Shown piece by piece: positions 13,401 to 28,800 of a stretch of 64,000 nt of DNA. Origin of the DNA: Arbacia lixula. Its lineage: Eukaryota; Echinodermata; Echinoidea; Arbacioida; Arbaciidae. The DNA is taken from positions 15,398,040 to 15,462,039 of the forward strand of contig OZ022579.1 of NCBI GenBank assembly GCA_963669155.1. The letters are read 5' to 3'. The notes beneath the pieces were generated by a model that saw only the letters and a program-made list of their open reading frames with translations, made no database searches and was not told the origin of the DNA. The stretch's first letter is position 1. Each line of letters opens with the position of its first letter. The translations under genes and the position numbers were made by a program.

Positions 13401-16400
13401 GCATGAGACTGAGGTATTCAAACTTTATGTTTGTTCACATTTGTTCACATTGTGTATGTTTTTGAGAGTGGAAAAAAGGGGATGTCTATGGTGCTAATAC
13501 ATCAAAATGACCAGCAGCTCTTTAAATTTGGTATCACCTTGTAGGTTATTTTCTTTTCTTCAATATGATACCATATATGAGATTTTAGTATATTCCATTA
13601 TAAAGTTATCATGAAAATTGCTCTTATACTCTTGTAGTGATACAGACGGACAGTTTGAAGCTTGTTAAGCATATACCTGCATCTTTTTATCTCTCCTTCT
13701 GTTTATGTTAACTAGTCACTTATTTTTGAAGATGCAATTTGATTTTTGTTCAGTTAAATTGTATTATCTGATGTCCATGGTATGTAGACATAGGTTTTCA
13801 TGTATAACTAAATAATTAACCTACCCAGTTTTTCTGGGAGACCTGTGGACCCTTCATCTGGTTGCAGAGTCAGCATGAGACTGAGGCATTCAAAGAGAGC
13901 TGTGTAGATTCCTGGCTGGCTTAGGACATCATGGTTCACCTAGTATGGTGGTCAGTTCAAAGCAATACAGCTGTGGGTTGATTAACTTTATTTCTTGGAT
14001 ATTGCACATCTTCAGGCCATAGTAACGAAAGGGTTTGAAGAAAATCTAGTCATATGGATGTATACAATCATTTCATCAATATTTCTTGGACAATAAAACA
14101 AATCAATGTGTGGACCCTTATTCCCCAACCCCCTCTTCCTCCTTATCTCTCACAAAAACATTACAATCTTTGTTTCTTTCATCATTGTCTCCTTATTTTT
14201 ATTCATCAACAAGTTCTGAAATAGGATTTATGACGCCAGTACAGTTCCCATAGTTCTAAGATATTCTTACAAATGATACATACCATGACTTTGCATGTAT
14301 AGCACCTCACACTGGAAAATGATCAACATGTGTAAAATAAATTAATACATGAGTCAATGGAGACAAGCTTAATTGTTCTTCAACATCTTACTATCTCAAC
14401 TTTGTAACATCATCATAATATGGTTCAACATCTTGCTGTTTTTGCAGCATAAATCCTAAATGTGTTGTGCATTCAAGACAAAAAAAAAAAACCCTGTAAT
14501 TTGTTTGCATTGAGATTGAAAATCAGTTTTGTTTGTAGACCTATTTAGCACTTTAACTGTTTATGTGCCATGTATGTATTTATGTATATATGTATTATTG
14601 CGAACAAAATCTGCAAAGCGTCAGAGCATGTGTCTGGCTGTGAGTCTGGCACACAAGTGTGAATCGCTATTATACTGATCCACTTCTGCCCCAGCAATTC
14701 TATCCACCTACACCGCATGATACAAATGTATACCTTATCATTGTGTCTGGCACACCGCCCAATGGGTTAAACACTCACCATGACAGTTGGTATGCAGACA
14801 CTGTCTAAACACCCTAGAAGATACGTGGTGAAAGATGAGAGACTGTTCTCACTGGGCGGGCTATCTTCGGCCAACGACCCTTCACAGGGTTGTAGAGCAC
14901 TGTGGAGGGGCGGGCCGTCTGCAGGCTGCGGCCGTAGGAACAAGCCTGGATCAGCGGCAGGGTCTCCTCCACATGCCTGACATAGCCTGATGGATGTCAA
15001 TGAGGGTATGTTAAACCTTTCGGTACCAAGCAAGGAAAAGCCCATTGACCTACAACACATTTGAAGCATCTAGTACGGACTGGGAGGGTTATAACTCTGT
15101 GTGTGCCATTTGGGCAATCATACACCAGTAATACACCACAGATCTCATAGGGCTGCATGTTGTCTCTGGGACACAAAGAGTTAAAGGGACACGTAACTGA
15201 GCTTTTGTGGCACGATATCGTTTATAGAGGGCGCTGCAATCGACAGCGTTCGGCGGCGGTCTTATCAGCCCCACCCAAGTGCCGGCACTACCCCACCCTC
15301 AAGATCTGCAAAACTGTATTAGCATCGATCTCTATGCAGCTTGCAGTGCAGTAGGAATTAAACTGTAAATTGACTCATTACCCCCCCCCCCCCCCCCCCC
15401 GCAATGTTTTATATTCTGCTTTCAACTGCCCATATGGGTACCTGTACAGATCGTCAATGAAATAAACCTGCTCCCTTTTAAATTTTGGACACATATCATA
15501 CCAGTATTTGATTTATTAGCCCATAATTTGTAGTATTTTCCAAGATTATGATAAATAAACCACAACATTATAGAAAGTCATTGTCCAGTATATTGTTGAA
15601 ATCACTATTGTTAATTTGTTATGTAGTAGAGCCTGATATGATCTCCACACATGACAATTTCTTGCAGTAAAGTACTGTACGAATGGATGGAACTGACTGC
15701 ACTTGAAAGCAATTGATTGCAATCAAGCTGAGAAATTGATCACTGGGTCATCTATACATCTTGCAATGTTTGACTTTTTTGTTATGATTCCCTTTCTTCC
15801 TATTTTGGGTATTAAAGGGATAGTTCACCCTGAAATTATTTTGGTTTCAATAAAAAAAGACACATGAAAGAAACATATTAGTGAAGGTTTGTTGTGTACA
15901 ATGTTTTTGGAAAATGTCCATTAATTTCTCAAAAGGATATTTACCACTTCACCTGTGTGTTTGATATATCATTATAAATATGTTTTTACACATTTATCAC
16001 TATATATCAAAAAACATAAATAAGGCAATTTATGGAAAAAGTAGTACACGACTTATGGGAGAGCACCTCGCATGTGACGTCAAAAAATCCAAATATTAAA
16101 ATCAAATAACTTTCTTTTCCTGTGACCAATTGTTGTCAAACCTTCACTTATATGTTATTTCTTTCATGTTTCTCCTTTTATTGAAACTAAAATAATTTCA
16201 GGGTGATCTATCCCTTTAAGAAAGAACCATCAATCACACATTTGCTTCATAAGTTTGTCCATGTTTTAGGAGGACTGAGCCTTACTTGAGTCCTTGCAGC
16301 ATGGTGACCAGGACATGATAGAGGGCGCACTGATGCTGCTGGGATGCAGCCACTGCGGCTGCTGTCTGTTCCTCCCTTCTGTTACTGCCACTACCACTAC

Positions 16401-19400
16401 CTCTTGTCCTCCTGGATCGATGGGGTAACCTGCCGCACCCCTGGGGCTTGGCCATGGGCCTGGGCAGCCGGCCTAAGGCAGCTAGGGTCGCATCCATGGG
16501 GCGACTTAAGGAGGTGAAGTCAACAGGACTTGGCAGGTGGTCTCTCCTACGAGAGATGAATATATGTGATGTTGCTAGCTTTACCACATTATAGCTCATA
16601 GGCTAAGTAAATACCTTACCACAATGCTTCTTGAAAAAGTTTTGTTGCAATAATAATGGTTGAACGGAAAGAGAAAGTAAGATCTTTAACAGGTACAGAT
16701 GTAAAATAAAAAGAACTTAAAGCATTGAAAGAAAACATTAACTGCATATGAACAAGTATAAAACAAGAATAAAATAACATGGTATGATATGACTTAAAAA
16801 ACAAAATGAAATGAAGCGTAATAAAGCACACAAAATTGAAAATTTCATGTAAAATGAAATCAAATGAAAACCAAAATAAGTAGAGCAATATTTCCAAATC
16901 ACATAATGCAAAATCATACCAAATCATATTGAAACAAACCACATCAAATCAAATTAAATTATCTTTCATCACATCTGTCTTTCCTCAAGAGGCGAGGGAA
17001 TGCACAAGTATCATTTCAATGAAAATAAAATAAAATGAAATAAAACCACATCATACAATAATGAAATCAAGTCATATGAAATCCAATCAAATTTGCCTTG
17101 CCTTAAAAGGTAACAGAAGTCCTGCATTGGTTAAGGAGACACACTGCTCTCTTGATGCCTGATGCAGTGAGCCAGCAGGTCACAGATGTGTCTGCAGATG
17201 CTAAGACTAGTCAGCAGCTTCAGGTCAAATCAGGTTGTATCGAATTAAACCAAATCAGGCTGCATCACTTTAATAACATCAAATCAAATGACATCTACAT
17301 AAACAAAAAATAAAACATTTCCAATTAAAATCTAATAAAATCATGTTATATATAACTTTTTTCAACATAAGGAAAGTTAAATCAAGTAACATTAGATCAA
17401 CTCAATCAAATCAAGTGAAATCCAATCAAATTTGCCTTGCCTCAAAAGGTAACAGAATGCCTGCATTGCTTCAGCAGAAACCCTGCTCTCCTGATGCCTG
17501 ATGCAGTGAGCCAACAGGTCACAGATGTGTCTGCAGATGCTAAGACTAGTCAGCAGCTTCAGATCCTCAGGCTGCCTGCAGAACAAAGAAACAACAACAA
17601 CAACAACAGCAGCACTTATTTTTAGCCCCCACAAAAGCTGCAACAGGCAGATTTGGCTTCTGTATGTGTCCTGTATTAAATATCCCCAGTACCAATTAAC
17701 TTATTAAACATGTAAATGTTATTGTAATACAAGAACTGTTCCAAATATATAAAACTATGTAAAAATCTTAACAATGTACTTATCCAGCTATTTGATTCCA
17801 TTTGCGTTTTTGACCATATCCATATCTTTTTGTAAAACGTTTCAAAATATTAAAACAGGTAGACTCTATATTGAACAAGAACACTTTTTTGCACTTCACT
17901 TTATTCAATATTTTGTTCAGATATCACATTAAAAGTATTTCATGACAAAATGAATGCCATTTTTTGGGTTACTTTTAATTTGGGAAGGAAGGGGGAAGTT
18001 GATACAAGGATGGACTATTTTTTAAACTGAAATGAGCTTGTGTGTCATAAATGATTGCATTGCTGAAAGAATTATAAACTCAACTAAATCCTAACAATTG
18101 AATAAACTAAATTAATTTTGCCAATGATTGGTTCTCACCTGTGAAGTATCTCAGACAAGAGCTGCAATCTGTAAACAGCAGATAAGTATATGATGAAACA
18201 AAAAAATACAGATACATGTATATAAACCTTCAAGATCCTCATCAATTCTTAAAACTGTGACGAAAGGTAAACAAGATGTAATTGGTACTCACTAGGACAG
18301 ACAGAATAGGTGAATGATGCATGAATTAGGTTTATCCATGAATTAGGTTTATCAAATTAAAATATTCTCAACTTGATTTTTCATCTCTACATATTCCAAA
18401 AGAAATGTTTCCATTTTCTAATTTAAATGCCCCCACAACAATTAGTACACCCATCCTTTTTTATTTGCAATGATAGCTTTGAGTCAACAGTAGAATTTTG
18501 CTCTTCATATCATATGAACAAGCATACAGCCCAATACAGTGGAATATGTTCATTTATCTATAAAAGCAACATGCATTTGGATTATCCACAAATGACACAT
18601 AAGTATACTATTTCAATGATTATTTTTGATTACAGTGCAAAGGGGAATTGGCAGAGTTAGAGTAAAATAAGATAGAGAATGAAGAATATGGTTCAACAAA
18701 CATTCAAATAATTCTTACCCTTGGGTCAATGTCTCTGTGGTGCTGAGTTTCTGACAATGTTGTAGTGCTCTCACAATGGCTTCAATGCCATAGACGGTGT
18801 GACATCTTGTAAAGAAGGTTTCATGTTTGCACAACAACAGCAGGCAGCAAAATATGGAGCTGTGTATGGGGTAAATTACACAAAATGCTGACTGAAGTGT
18901 TAAAAGATATAACATTTACCAGAAATCCTGCACACAGCTGACTATAAGGATGTTGAGAAAGTTCGAAAATATAAACAAATTAGATTACCTCTATCCAATT
19001 CTGAATATCTTCTATTTTCCCGAACAATTTATCTTGTATAGTTGTGAAGCTTGAGCGACATCTGCGATATATTGATATATTCGTGTTGGAGTTTCTCAGT
19101 GTGTAAGGTCCCCTGCTTCCCTACCCTCCCCTCCCCACCTCACCCCTCCTCAATGAAGTAGCCCCCCCTCCTCCTCTTCCCTTCTCTCACCTCAGCAGGA
19201 GATCGTTGGTTGTAGACAAGGCTTCATACAGGAACTCTGCCATGTCTTCATCCAGGAGTCTCTCTGTGAGTGATGTCCTCTGGCCCCCACCCTCCCCTCC
19301 CCACCTCACCCCTCCTCAATGAAGTAAACCCCCTCCTCCTCCCCCTTCTCTCACCTGAGCAGGAGACCATTGGTTATAGAGGAACTCTGCCACGTCTTCT

Positions 19401-21756
19401 TCCAGGAGTCTCTCAGTGTGCGACACCCCCTGGCCCCCACCCTCCCCTCCCACCTCACCCCTTGTCAATAAAGTAAACCCCCTCCTCCTCTCCCCTTCCC
19501 TCACCTCAGCAGGAGATCGTTGGTTGTAGACAAGGCTTCATAGAGGAACTCTGCCACATCTTCATCCAGGAGTCTCTCAGTGTGTGATGTCCACTGGCCC
19601 CCACCCTCCCCTAGCCCCCACCCTCCCCTCCCCACCTCACCCCTCCTCAATGAAGTATAGCCCCGCCCCTCCACCTTTTCTCACCTGAGCAGGAGATCGT
19701 TGGTTGTAAACAAGGCTTCATAGAGGAACTCTGCTACGTCTTCATCCAGGAGTCTCTCAGTGTGCGACACCCCCTGGCCCCCACCCTCCCCTCCCCTCCC
19801 CACCCCTCCTCAATGAAGTAAACCCCCTCCTCCTCTCCCCTTCCCTCACCTCAGCAGGAGATCGTTGGTTGTAGACAAGGCTTCATAGAGGAACTCTGCC
19901 ACATCTTCATCCAGGAGTCTCTCAGTGTGTGATGTCCACTGGCCCCCACCCTCCCCTAGCCCCATCATCCCCTCCCCACCTCACCCCTGGATCCTCCTCT
20001 CCCCTTCTCTCACCTGAGCAGGAGATCGTTGGTTGTAGACAAGGCTTCATAGAGGAACTCTGCCACATCTTCATCCAGGAGTCTCTCAGTGTGTGATGTC
20101 CACTGGCCCCCACCCTCCCCTAGCCCCATCATCCCCTCCCCACCTCACCCCTGGATCCTCCTCTCCCCTTCTCTCACCTGAGCAGGAGATCGTTGGTTGT
20201 AGACAAGGCTTCATAGAGGAACTCTGCCACATCTTCATCCAGGAGTCTCTCAGTGTGTGATACCCCCTGGCCCCCACCCTCCTCTCCCCACCTCACCCCT
20301 CCTCTCCCCACCTCACCTCTCCTCAATGAAGTATCCCCCTCCTCCTCACCCGGCCCTTCCCTCACCTGAGCAGGAGATCGTTGGTTGTAGACAAGGCTTC
20401 ATAGAGGAACTCTGCCACATCTTCATCCAGGAGTCTCTCAGTGTGCGACACCCCCTGGCCCCTAGCCTGTCCTCCATCCTGCACAATGACCTGAGACAGG
20501 CACTGTACACAGCTGATCTGCAGCACATCCTTTCTGCTCATCAGGATCTGAATTAAACGGCATATACTGTACTGGGAAGGCAAAAAAGCCTTCAAAATGT
20601 AATTGTTAGCAATCTCCTTGCCAATGGTCTTAAATTCATGTATTGTCTATTTTAGAAGCTTGCTGAAAGTTATTTGCCCTCAAATAATCTACATTTGGAG
20701 TAATGAGTGATTAAATCACAAATCCTCAAAATGTTTGGGCCGAACATTTTGAGGATTTAATAATTAATTACTCCATGTGGATCATTTGAGGGCAAATAAC
20801 TTTCAGCAAGCTTCTAACATAGACAATACATGAATTTAAGACCAATGGCAAGAAGATTGCTAACAATTACATTTTGGAGGCTTTTTTGCCTTCCCAGTAC
20901 AGTATATGCCCTTTAAGAATCACAATCATTCTGAAAATAGCTGATTCCATCAATCCCATTGTGCCATGATTTGTTTATCTGAAGGCACATCCTTTCTGCT
21001 TACGTGGATCTGAGAGAATCATAAACATTCTGTAATAGCTCATTCATTCATTCCATTTTTCTTGATTATGTTCATATACATCACACATGTGTGCCTAATA
21101 TTAATTTTAATTGTGCGTTGTCTAATGGGTAAATGATTCACACAATGCCAGGAGTGTCAGATTAGATAGATATGGCACATGAGAAATTTATTCACTATCA
21201 TTGTATCACTCTCATGTCATCTTCATAGCCATGAAATCGTTGGCTTGTCTTGATTTCTCTTATAATTTCACCAATATGTTCCTTTAACTTTTTACAACAT
21301 GAATACATCCATTTTTTAGGGTTGATTCTCCTTTAAATATGGTGAATCGTAAAAGGTCCTATGCTTTATAAAGCTATGTTAGATGTTTGTTTTAAAGCCT
21401 GTGGAATCTTAAATAAAGAAATAGATATACCATCACATAGATTAAACATCATTGTCTAAGCAATATGAACTCATGGCCCACAACCGATCCATCAGAAAAA
21501 AAAAAGTGATGTTAGCTAGGAAAAAAAGCGTGCAGGGTATCTCAGTGATATAGCGCCACCTATTGTCCGTGAGGGCCGCACAGCCTTAGCCTGTAGTGTA
21601 TGACAGCCATGCTTCTCATCCGAGTGATAGGTTATATCTTTCAGCACTGTATATGAATCTGGAAATGCATACTAGCATTGCTGTATGTATCATTCTCTCT
21701 TTCTCTGTCCTTCCCTCCATTCCCACTGTCTCTATCTCTCAACCCTCCCCCCCCCC

Positions 21757-21796
<40 letters not shown>

Positions 21797-21862
21797 CTAT
21801 TCACTTTTCTCTTTCTCCCTTCCTCCCTCCTCTCTCTCCTTCCCTTACCCTCCCTATAAATG

Positions 21863-21916
<54 letters not shown>

Positions 21917-22781
21917 CCCTCTCGACTGTAACTCTCTTATAAATATCTACAAGATTTTTCAGAGTCAAAGTTTTATGTTCCAAGCAATCATATGTCCACC
22001 CCTTTGCTAGGAAAGAATTTATCATCCAGTTAGGGCATCCTGATATGGGCCTATTCACATATATATACAAGTTTTAAATGGTAAGTTAAGTGGGAATTAA
22101 ATGGGATGTTTAAACCATCAGCTTTCATAACTGTGCAGAACTGATGAATACTCAATACAGTATTCATTGGTATTCAAAGGGAAAGTCCACTCTGAAGTTA
22201 AATTTGGTTTTATTGTAAAAACAGAAACATGAAAGAAACTAATAATTGAAGCTTTGTCAAAATCCATCAAAGGATAATCGAGAAATGAATTTTCAACTTA
22301 CATTTTGTATTGTCACTTGCTAGTGGTGTACTCATTTTTTTCTCCAAAATTTCCATTTTTCTCAAAAGAATACACCATACAACCTGTGTATTTGATATAT
22401 CATTAGACACATGCTTCTTAACAAACACCCCTATGAAAAAGATTTATACCGATCAAAAAACGGGAAAAGAGCAATTTATAGAATCATAAAGGATAAAACA
22501 TTACTTTAAAAAGTCAAAACTTTCTCATTCTTTGACAGATTTTTGTTACGCCTTCACTTATGTGTTGCTTTCATTATTCCGCTAAAATTTCGACTCATCT
22601 TATTTCAGGTAGACTTTCCCTTTAACACACACACACATGTATGAAGGATCAATGTGAGCTTTCATGGTATACTGCCATCTGTGGTTCAATGCAGAAAGTC
22701 AATGTGAGAAACAACAGAAGAACAGAGAGAGAGAGAAAGAGAGGATTGTGATAGTGAGTGTGTGTTTGTGTGTTTGTGTGT

Positions 22782-22841
<60 letters not shown>

Positions 22842-25800
22842 TAATGCCAGTTGAGAGAAGTAAAGAGAGAAAGGAGAAACAGATAAGCGGATAATGACAG
22901 GAGACAGAAACAAAACCAAGAGATAAAAGGAGAGAGAAACCACAGAAAGAGAAAGAGAGAAAAAGAGAAAGAAACAAAGAAAGGGAAAAAAGCTGTAGAA
23001 AGCAAGGCAGAGAAAGTAAGAGAAAGAGAATACGGGAGAGACAAAGAAAGAAGAGTAGAAAATAGGAGCATAAAATTCACACACTGTATAGAGACAGGCT
23101 CAGAGACAAACCGATAGGCAGAAAGAGATAGGAAAGGTAGAGAGCAAGAAAGAAAAGGAGAAAAAGAGAACAAATAGAGAATGAAAAAGAGAGGAAAGGA
23201 GAAAAAGATGTCAAAAATAAATATATTGTACAAAGACAGATTCTGAGACAAACCAAAAGATACAAAGAAATGGGGAACGGAGAGAGGAAAAGAGAAAGAG
23301 ACAAGGGGAGAGAAAGGGGGAAAGAGAAAGAGAGGGAAAGAAAGAGAGACAGAGAGACAGAGAAAAGAGGAGATAGAGAAAGAGAGTGAAAGAAAGAGAG
23401 ACAGAGAAAAGAGGAGATAGAGAAAGAGAAAAAAGGAGAAAAAAGGGACTTAATTTCAAACACAGTATTAGAGACCAAAACAGAGTAAGAGAGGGGGAGG
23501 AGGAGAGCACAACTGGTCAAAATTATTCTCCACAAAGTGACTGTCCAGGAGACTAGCATGGCCAGGGTGCGGAATGCAGGCACCCCTGGGAGATACACCC
23601 AGGCGTCCAGGCAGAAAACGTGGGCAGCAGGGGCAGGACAGGCTCAAGCAACACTCCATGTAAGGATTAATGGCGGCATGGCGGTCGTCCTGTCTACAGG
23701 AGATCGGACAGACCACTACATGAAGCTTTGACATGTGCTCGAGACACACTGTAATGCTTGCAATCCTTTTAAACTTACATAATTTACAGAAAAATCATGT
23801 ACAGCATGTAGATAATCTTTAAAGGAATAAAATTCTGTGAATAATTTCAGAACTGTCATTTTAAAAACAGCCTTACTAAAATATTTGTGCATGTTTAAAG
23901 TTGATTTTGATAATCCATAATTTCTCATTTAAGCCTTTGATCAGAAATGTATATATTTCAATGATAAGTTTTCAATCATTTTAGAGTGTGATTAAAATTG
24001 ACATGCCATGAATAAATGCTTTTAACAAAGCTAGGACTGAAATGTCTTGACATACATGTGAGTTTTGTCAACTCCAGTAGCTGATGTTATGGACCTAATG
24101 CAATCAAATTAAGCAATGATGAATGTTTTACATTATGATCTTCCCTCTTACTAGATTCAGTGGGCACCATATTACAAAGAGTTGCAATAGATAGTGGATA
24201 AAATCAATAAGATTATCAGTCTACTGAGTTGTAAATCTGCGTTACAGAGAAGAGAGAGTAAATTCCAAATGATGATAACCTAAACTTGTGTGGATATAAA
24301 CTATCTGTACATTATGGATTGCAAAGTTTAGTAATGGTTTGTGATATGGACAATTGTAATAGATTGTAACACTACAGCTGGTTGCAAACTAAAATGTATT
24401 CCAATTCATTCTATATGAAACAAACATGCGTATTTCAGCTTAAATTTCTCTATACATGCTAAATCAAAGTCTCCAGGTAAATTCAATAATCTATTGTAGG
24501 AAACACACTGTACTCTATATTACATCACTATGTGGCAAAATGCTGCTGTATTAAATGTGTTTGTAAAATTGTGACTGTAATGATGCAAATAATGTGACAC
24601 ATACATGTACATCGATTGAAGATATAAAAAACCTACCCACCAGCATGGGAAAATATCCCAGTCATGAAACAAAATATATAATACTGAATCATTTAGTGTA
24701 GTATTCCATATGAGAAAAATCATATCTTTACAGGGAATACCTGCCAATCCTCCTATGCAGGAATTATAAATGTTTCAAAGCAAAATTCAGAATATTGATG
24801 TACATGTATTTTTTTGTTCTTTGCATTGCATCTCAAAAGAGGGGGGGGGGGGGGAGGGGGGCTATACTGTATGATCATCAGTGAAGTTTATAGAAGACCC
24901 AAAAAGTGGAATTATTCCTCCATATTCAGAATGGTAATTGGCAGGTCAGCCAGGGGCCCTTTGTCACATTTTGAGGGTTAATTAATAGCTGAGTGCCCCC
25001 ATTTGTTATCACTGCCTTAAACCTCCTGGACTGTTATTCAAGCTCTGAATGTGTTTGTCATGCATGGCCAATAATATGATCTGCTATCTGGTCTCATGTC
25101 TATCAACAGGGCCAGGGCTCAGCTGTGTGGGTGGATGTGTGCAAGGGGGCATTATGCATAGCCTGTGTTCTAAGCTGTATGTTAATTGCAATCTAGCTCT
25201 TTCTTTCATTGAGATGTGTGGTATAATGCATGTATATGTAGAAAATTGATATTTACGGAAGAGGTTTACGGTACACCATGTGTAAAGTTTTGGAAGGACT
25301 GAGATAAGAAAAGTGGATAGAATTGGAGGTGAACTGGAAAAGCGAGAAAGTGGAGATTTGAAAGTAGAGTATTCTTTCGAAATGAGTATAGTCCTTAAAA
25401 GGACTGTAAACCATAAAGAGTGAAGAGCTGATGAGTAGAGAAGTAGACTCAACGTTTCGGGCAGATTGACTGTCTGTCTTCATGCAGCTATGAACGTCAT
25501 CTTCCCTGCAGCCATAGTAATAGCCAATAGAAAGGATGGTATGCTCTATGATATCAATAAATATTATAAATGTTAATAACAATTTTAATGTTAATAAAAT
25601 GTTATATCTTTGAACACTTCAGTCTGCATTTTGTGTTATTTCCCCCATACACAGCTCCATATTTTGCTGCCTGCTGCTGTTGTGCAAACATGAAACCTTC
25701 TTTACAAGATGTCACACTGTCTATGGCATTGAAGCCATTGTCAGAGCACTACAACATTGTAAGAAGCTCAGCACCACAGAGACATTTTTGAATGTTTGTT

Positions 25801-28800
25801 GAACCATATTCTTCATGCTCTATTTTATTTTACTCTAACTCTGCCAATTCTCCTTTGCACTGTAAAGTCTGGACATGTGGATTAGCAATTGCATTCCCCT
25901 TTTCCATTTTCTACCTCACAACAAATTATAAAGAGATTCCAAATGATGGTCTATGTGTTCAGACCTTTTTTGCAGTGTATACTAATAAACCAGTTCATAC
26001 TTACGTGTACACCATGGCCGGACAATCCACTGAATGGAATACTACTAGACAGCCGACTGGTATATGTTCATTAAGTTGTGTTGGATGATGGGTGTATACA
26101 TTTTACAGTGTGCCCAGAACAACAATACAAACAGGTGCACATGGTGGAACATTCTTTTTTTTACCTTTCAAAGCAGAATAACTGTTGTCATATCTGCATG
26201 ATAATGAATAGAAACGTGGTTTAGTATCTAATGAATTTTCATTTTACTCTGTGAGTTGTACGATTAAACCAAGGTCATAGCAATAATCTGCTCATGCGCA
26301 CATTGCAACTACAAACTCCCTTCTTGGAGGCATGTCCAAGTGTCCAGTATATTATGGTTGCAATGTTGTAACCTAGCTGATGGGTTCCAAAGTCTAGGGT
26401 ATACAGACTCTGCATGCGATCATATCTTATCATATCATATCATGCCTTCTTCATATCTTGTCAATTGCATCCCTGCTAAATAACATGTCCTAGACAAATT
26501 GTTTCCGCAGAGGTCTATTACAATAGCCTCTCATATGTTGATTATAATTTGTCAAATTATGCAGTTTATCAAACCACTTATAACTGTTTTGTTTGTACAG
26601 GGCGCACCTGTAAAGCATTTTTTTTAACTGAGGTTGCCAACCCTGTATTTTTTTTTAAAGAAGACTTGAATGAATAAATGAATAAATAATAGCAGATGAG
26701 AAGCTGTGCTGGTTAGTTGTAAACCCGCTTCCAAACGTTAGTCTAGGTTGTACAGCTCTGAGTGCGATCACCTTCTTCACAGCAGATGAGAAGTTGGGTT
26801 GGTTGGTTACCTGGGTCCGTATTCATAAAGCTTTCCAACCCTACTGTAGTTAGTTTTTAAAGTGCATTCAGCAACATGCAGCTTTAGTAACTAAGGTTTC
26901 ATGAATATGAGTCCTGGAGCCATGTCCTGGAGCCATATTCATGAAACCTTACTTGCCTAGTTAGTATATGTAGCTCTATGAAGTTTAGAAGCTGACTAGG
27001 CTTCAAGGTTTCATGAATATCAGTCCTGGCTTCTATAAGCTGTTTGAAATTTCTCATCTAAACTGATCATTTTTGAACTACACTGTAGTCACATTACCAT
27101 TTTTCTTTTCAGTCTATTGTAGCGAGTCCCTTCTATTGATTTGTTTGGTGTTGAAATGCCAAACAGCCTACATGTAATAGCCAGATCACAGTGTAGAAGA
27201 AATAATCAGGCTGCAATCTAGAATGTAGTCTAATACAGACTCAAGCTGCATGTGATTACCTTCTTGACTACACATGAGAAGCTAGGTTGATTTGCTGGCT
27301 TCATGATCACAGCGACCAGCTCCTTGCTCTCCAAAAGTCTCCTCATCAAGCCTAAGAAAAGACAAATACATGCATATACCGGCGCTCGAAAATGAACTTA
27401 GGACAATTTTTATTGTACCTCAAGGAAAATTGTATCTTTTAGTATTCTGAAAAGCCAACTTAGGATGAAACATAAAACTTTTATTCAAATGAACTAGAGA
27501 TAAATCTGTATACATGTAAATTAGCCTCAGAGATAAAAATTTTATGCAAATGAGTTAAATCAGTATTCTGAAACGTACTTAGTAAAACAGATAAAACTGC
27601 TCCTGAGTAATTTTATCTATGGACGCAGGCGCATGGCCCATAGCATTTTCATGCAAAAATAAATCGCGTGTTCGACTTTTTGCATATTTAGTGCATCAAA
27701 TGCAATAAGGCGCACTGATAGACATTGATATGCAATGTCTCTGTCAGTTTCATGATGTCACATCATCAGCTTGATGGTGTTAATGTATGCAAAAGACATG
27801 AAAGGACGTTTATTACTGGCTGTCTCTGGGATAGGACCACAGGGCATGCGCTCATTAATATTGCTTAAAATCTTCGTAATATATTTTTGGAATGTTAATG
27901 TGTTTTAATCTATAGATCAATACATGTGAGTCTATAGCCTAGCTGAATTAAATTAAAAGAGTAAATGATTATGTTTTACATTTGCTTATCAATGAAAATT
28001 AGTTTTCAGTAGAGCCACAGTAAGCCACATAAATGCAGTTCACAGACTACCATTTGGATTTTATTTTATTGAAGACAATAAACAATTTAAGTAATGCAGT
28101 GTCTCGCAAAAATTCAGGTAAGTTTTACTCGCTCAATATACTATTTGTTTTTAAAACAACTACAATCTCACTGGAGAAGAACAGGATTCTGTATTTACAT
28201 CATAGATTACCTAAAAAAACATAAAACTGAATGACTATCTAAATCTAAATATAACAGTTCTCTATGGAAAGCTATAAAAGCTATTGAACCGTACATCAAA
28301 CTATATCTGCATCATTTTTTCATTTGCTTTACACATTTCTTATCATGTTAAACTCCAATATGAAAGGGCCAATTGTTGTTAAAACAATATTCTGCATAAT
28401 ATTTTTGGAAAATGTATGGATAAAATCATGTTTTCACATAACATACTATGTATTTTCCTGATATTTATGAGATGAACTTTATTCCCAGAAAACATTGGGC
28501 GGGAAAAAATGTTCTGCAATGGGTTCTATTGCCCTAACATGTAAGCCCACACTATCCATTGAAGTACAAGTACATGCAGAGTATATGTTGTGGATAAATA
28601 TCTCAGCTTTGTTTTACATGGGGGTGGGATTTGATTTAGGAATATGATTCTAGCCTGGTTTCAAGGCAGTTGGACATTCCTAAACCAAACTATTCAATAA
28701 AGGAGTCTGGCTGTAGTAGACTAATCATTCTCGATTTTTTTCTCCAGTTCCCCCAATCCAAGGACGGATGAGAAAAAAAAGAGAAAGGAAGCAGTGCCTA

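Noticed and set aside
21678-23598. Long serine/leucine-rich reading frames
   Set aside because: Translations of CT/GA microsatellites and purine-rich repeats.
24500-25250. Additional MEI1 exon between exons 8 and 9
   Set aside because: No acceptor/donor pair with an open phase-compatible frame was found here; the phases of exons 8 and 9 already agree.
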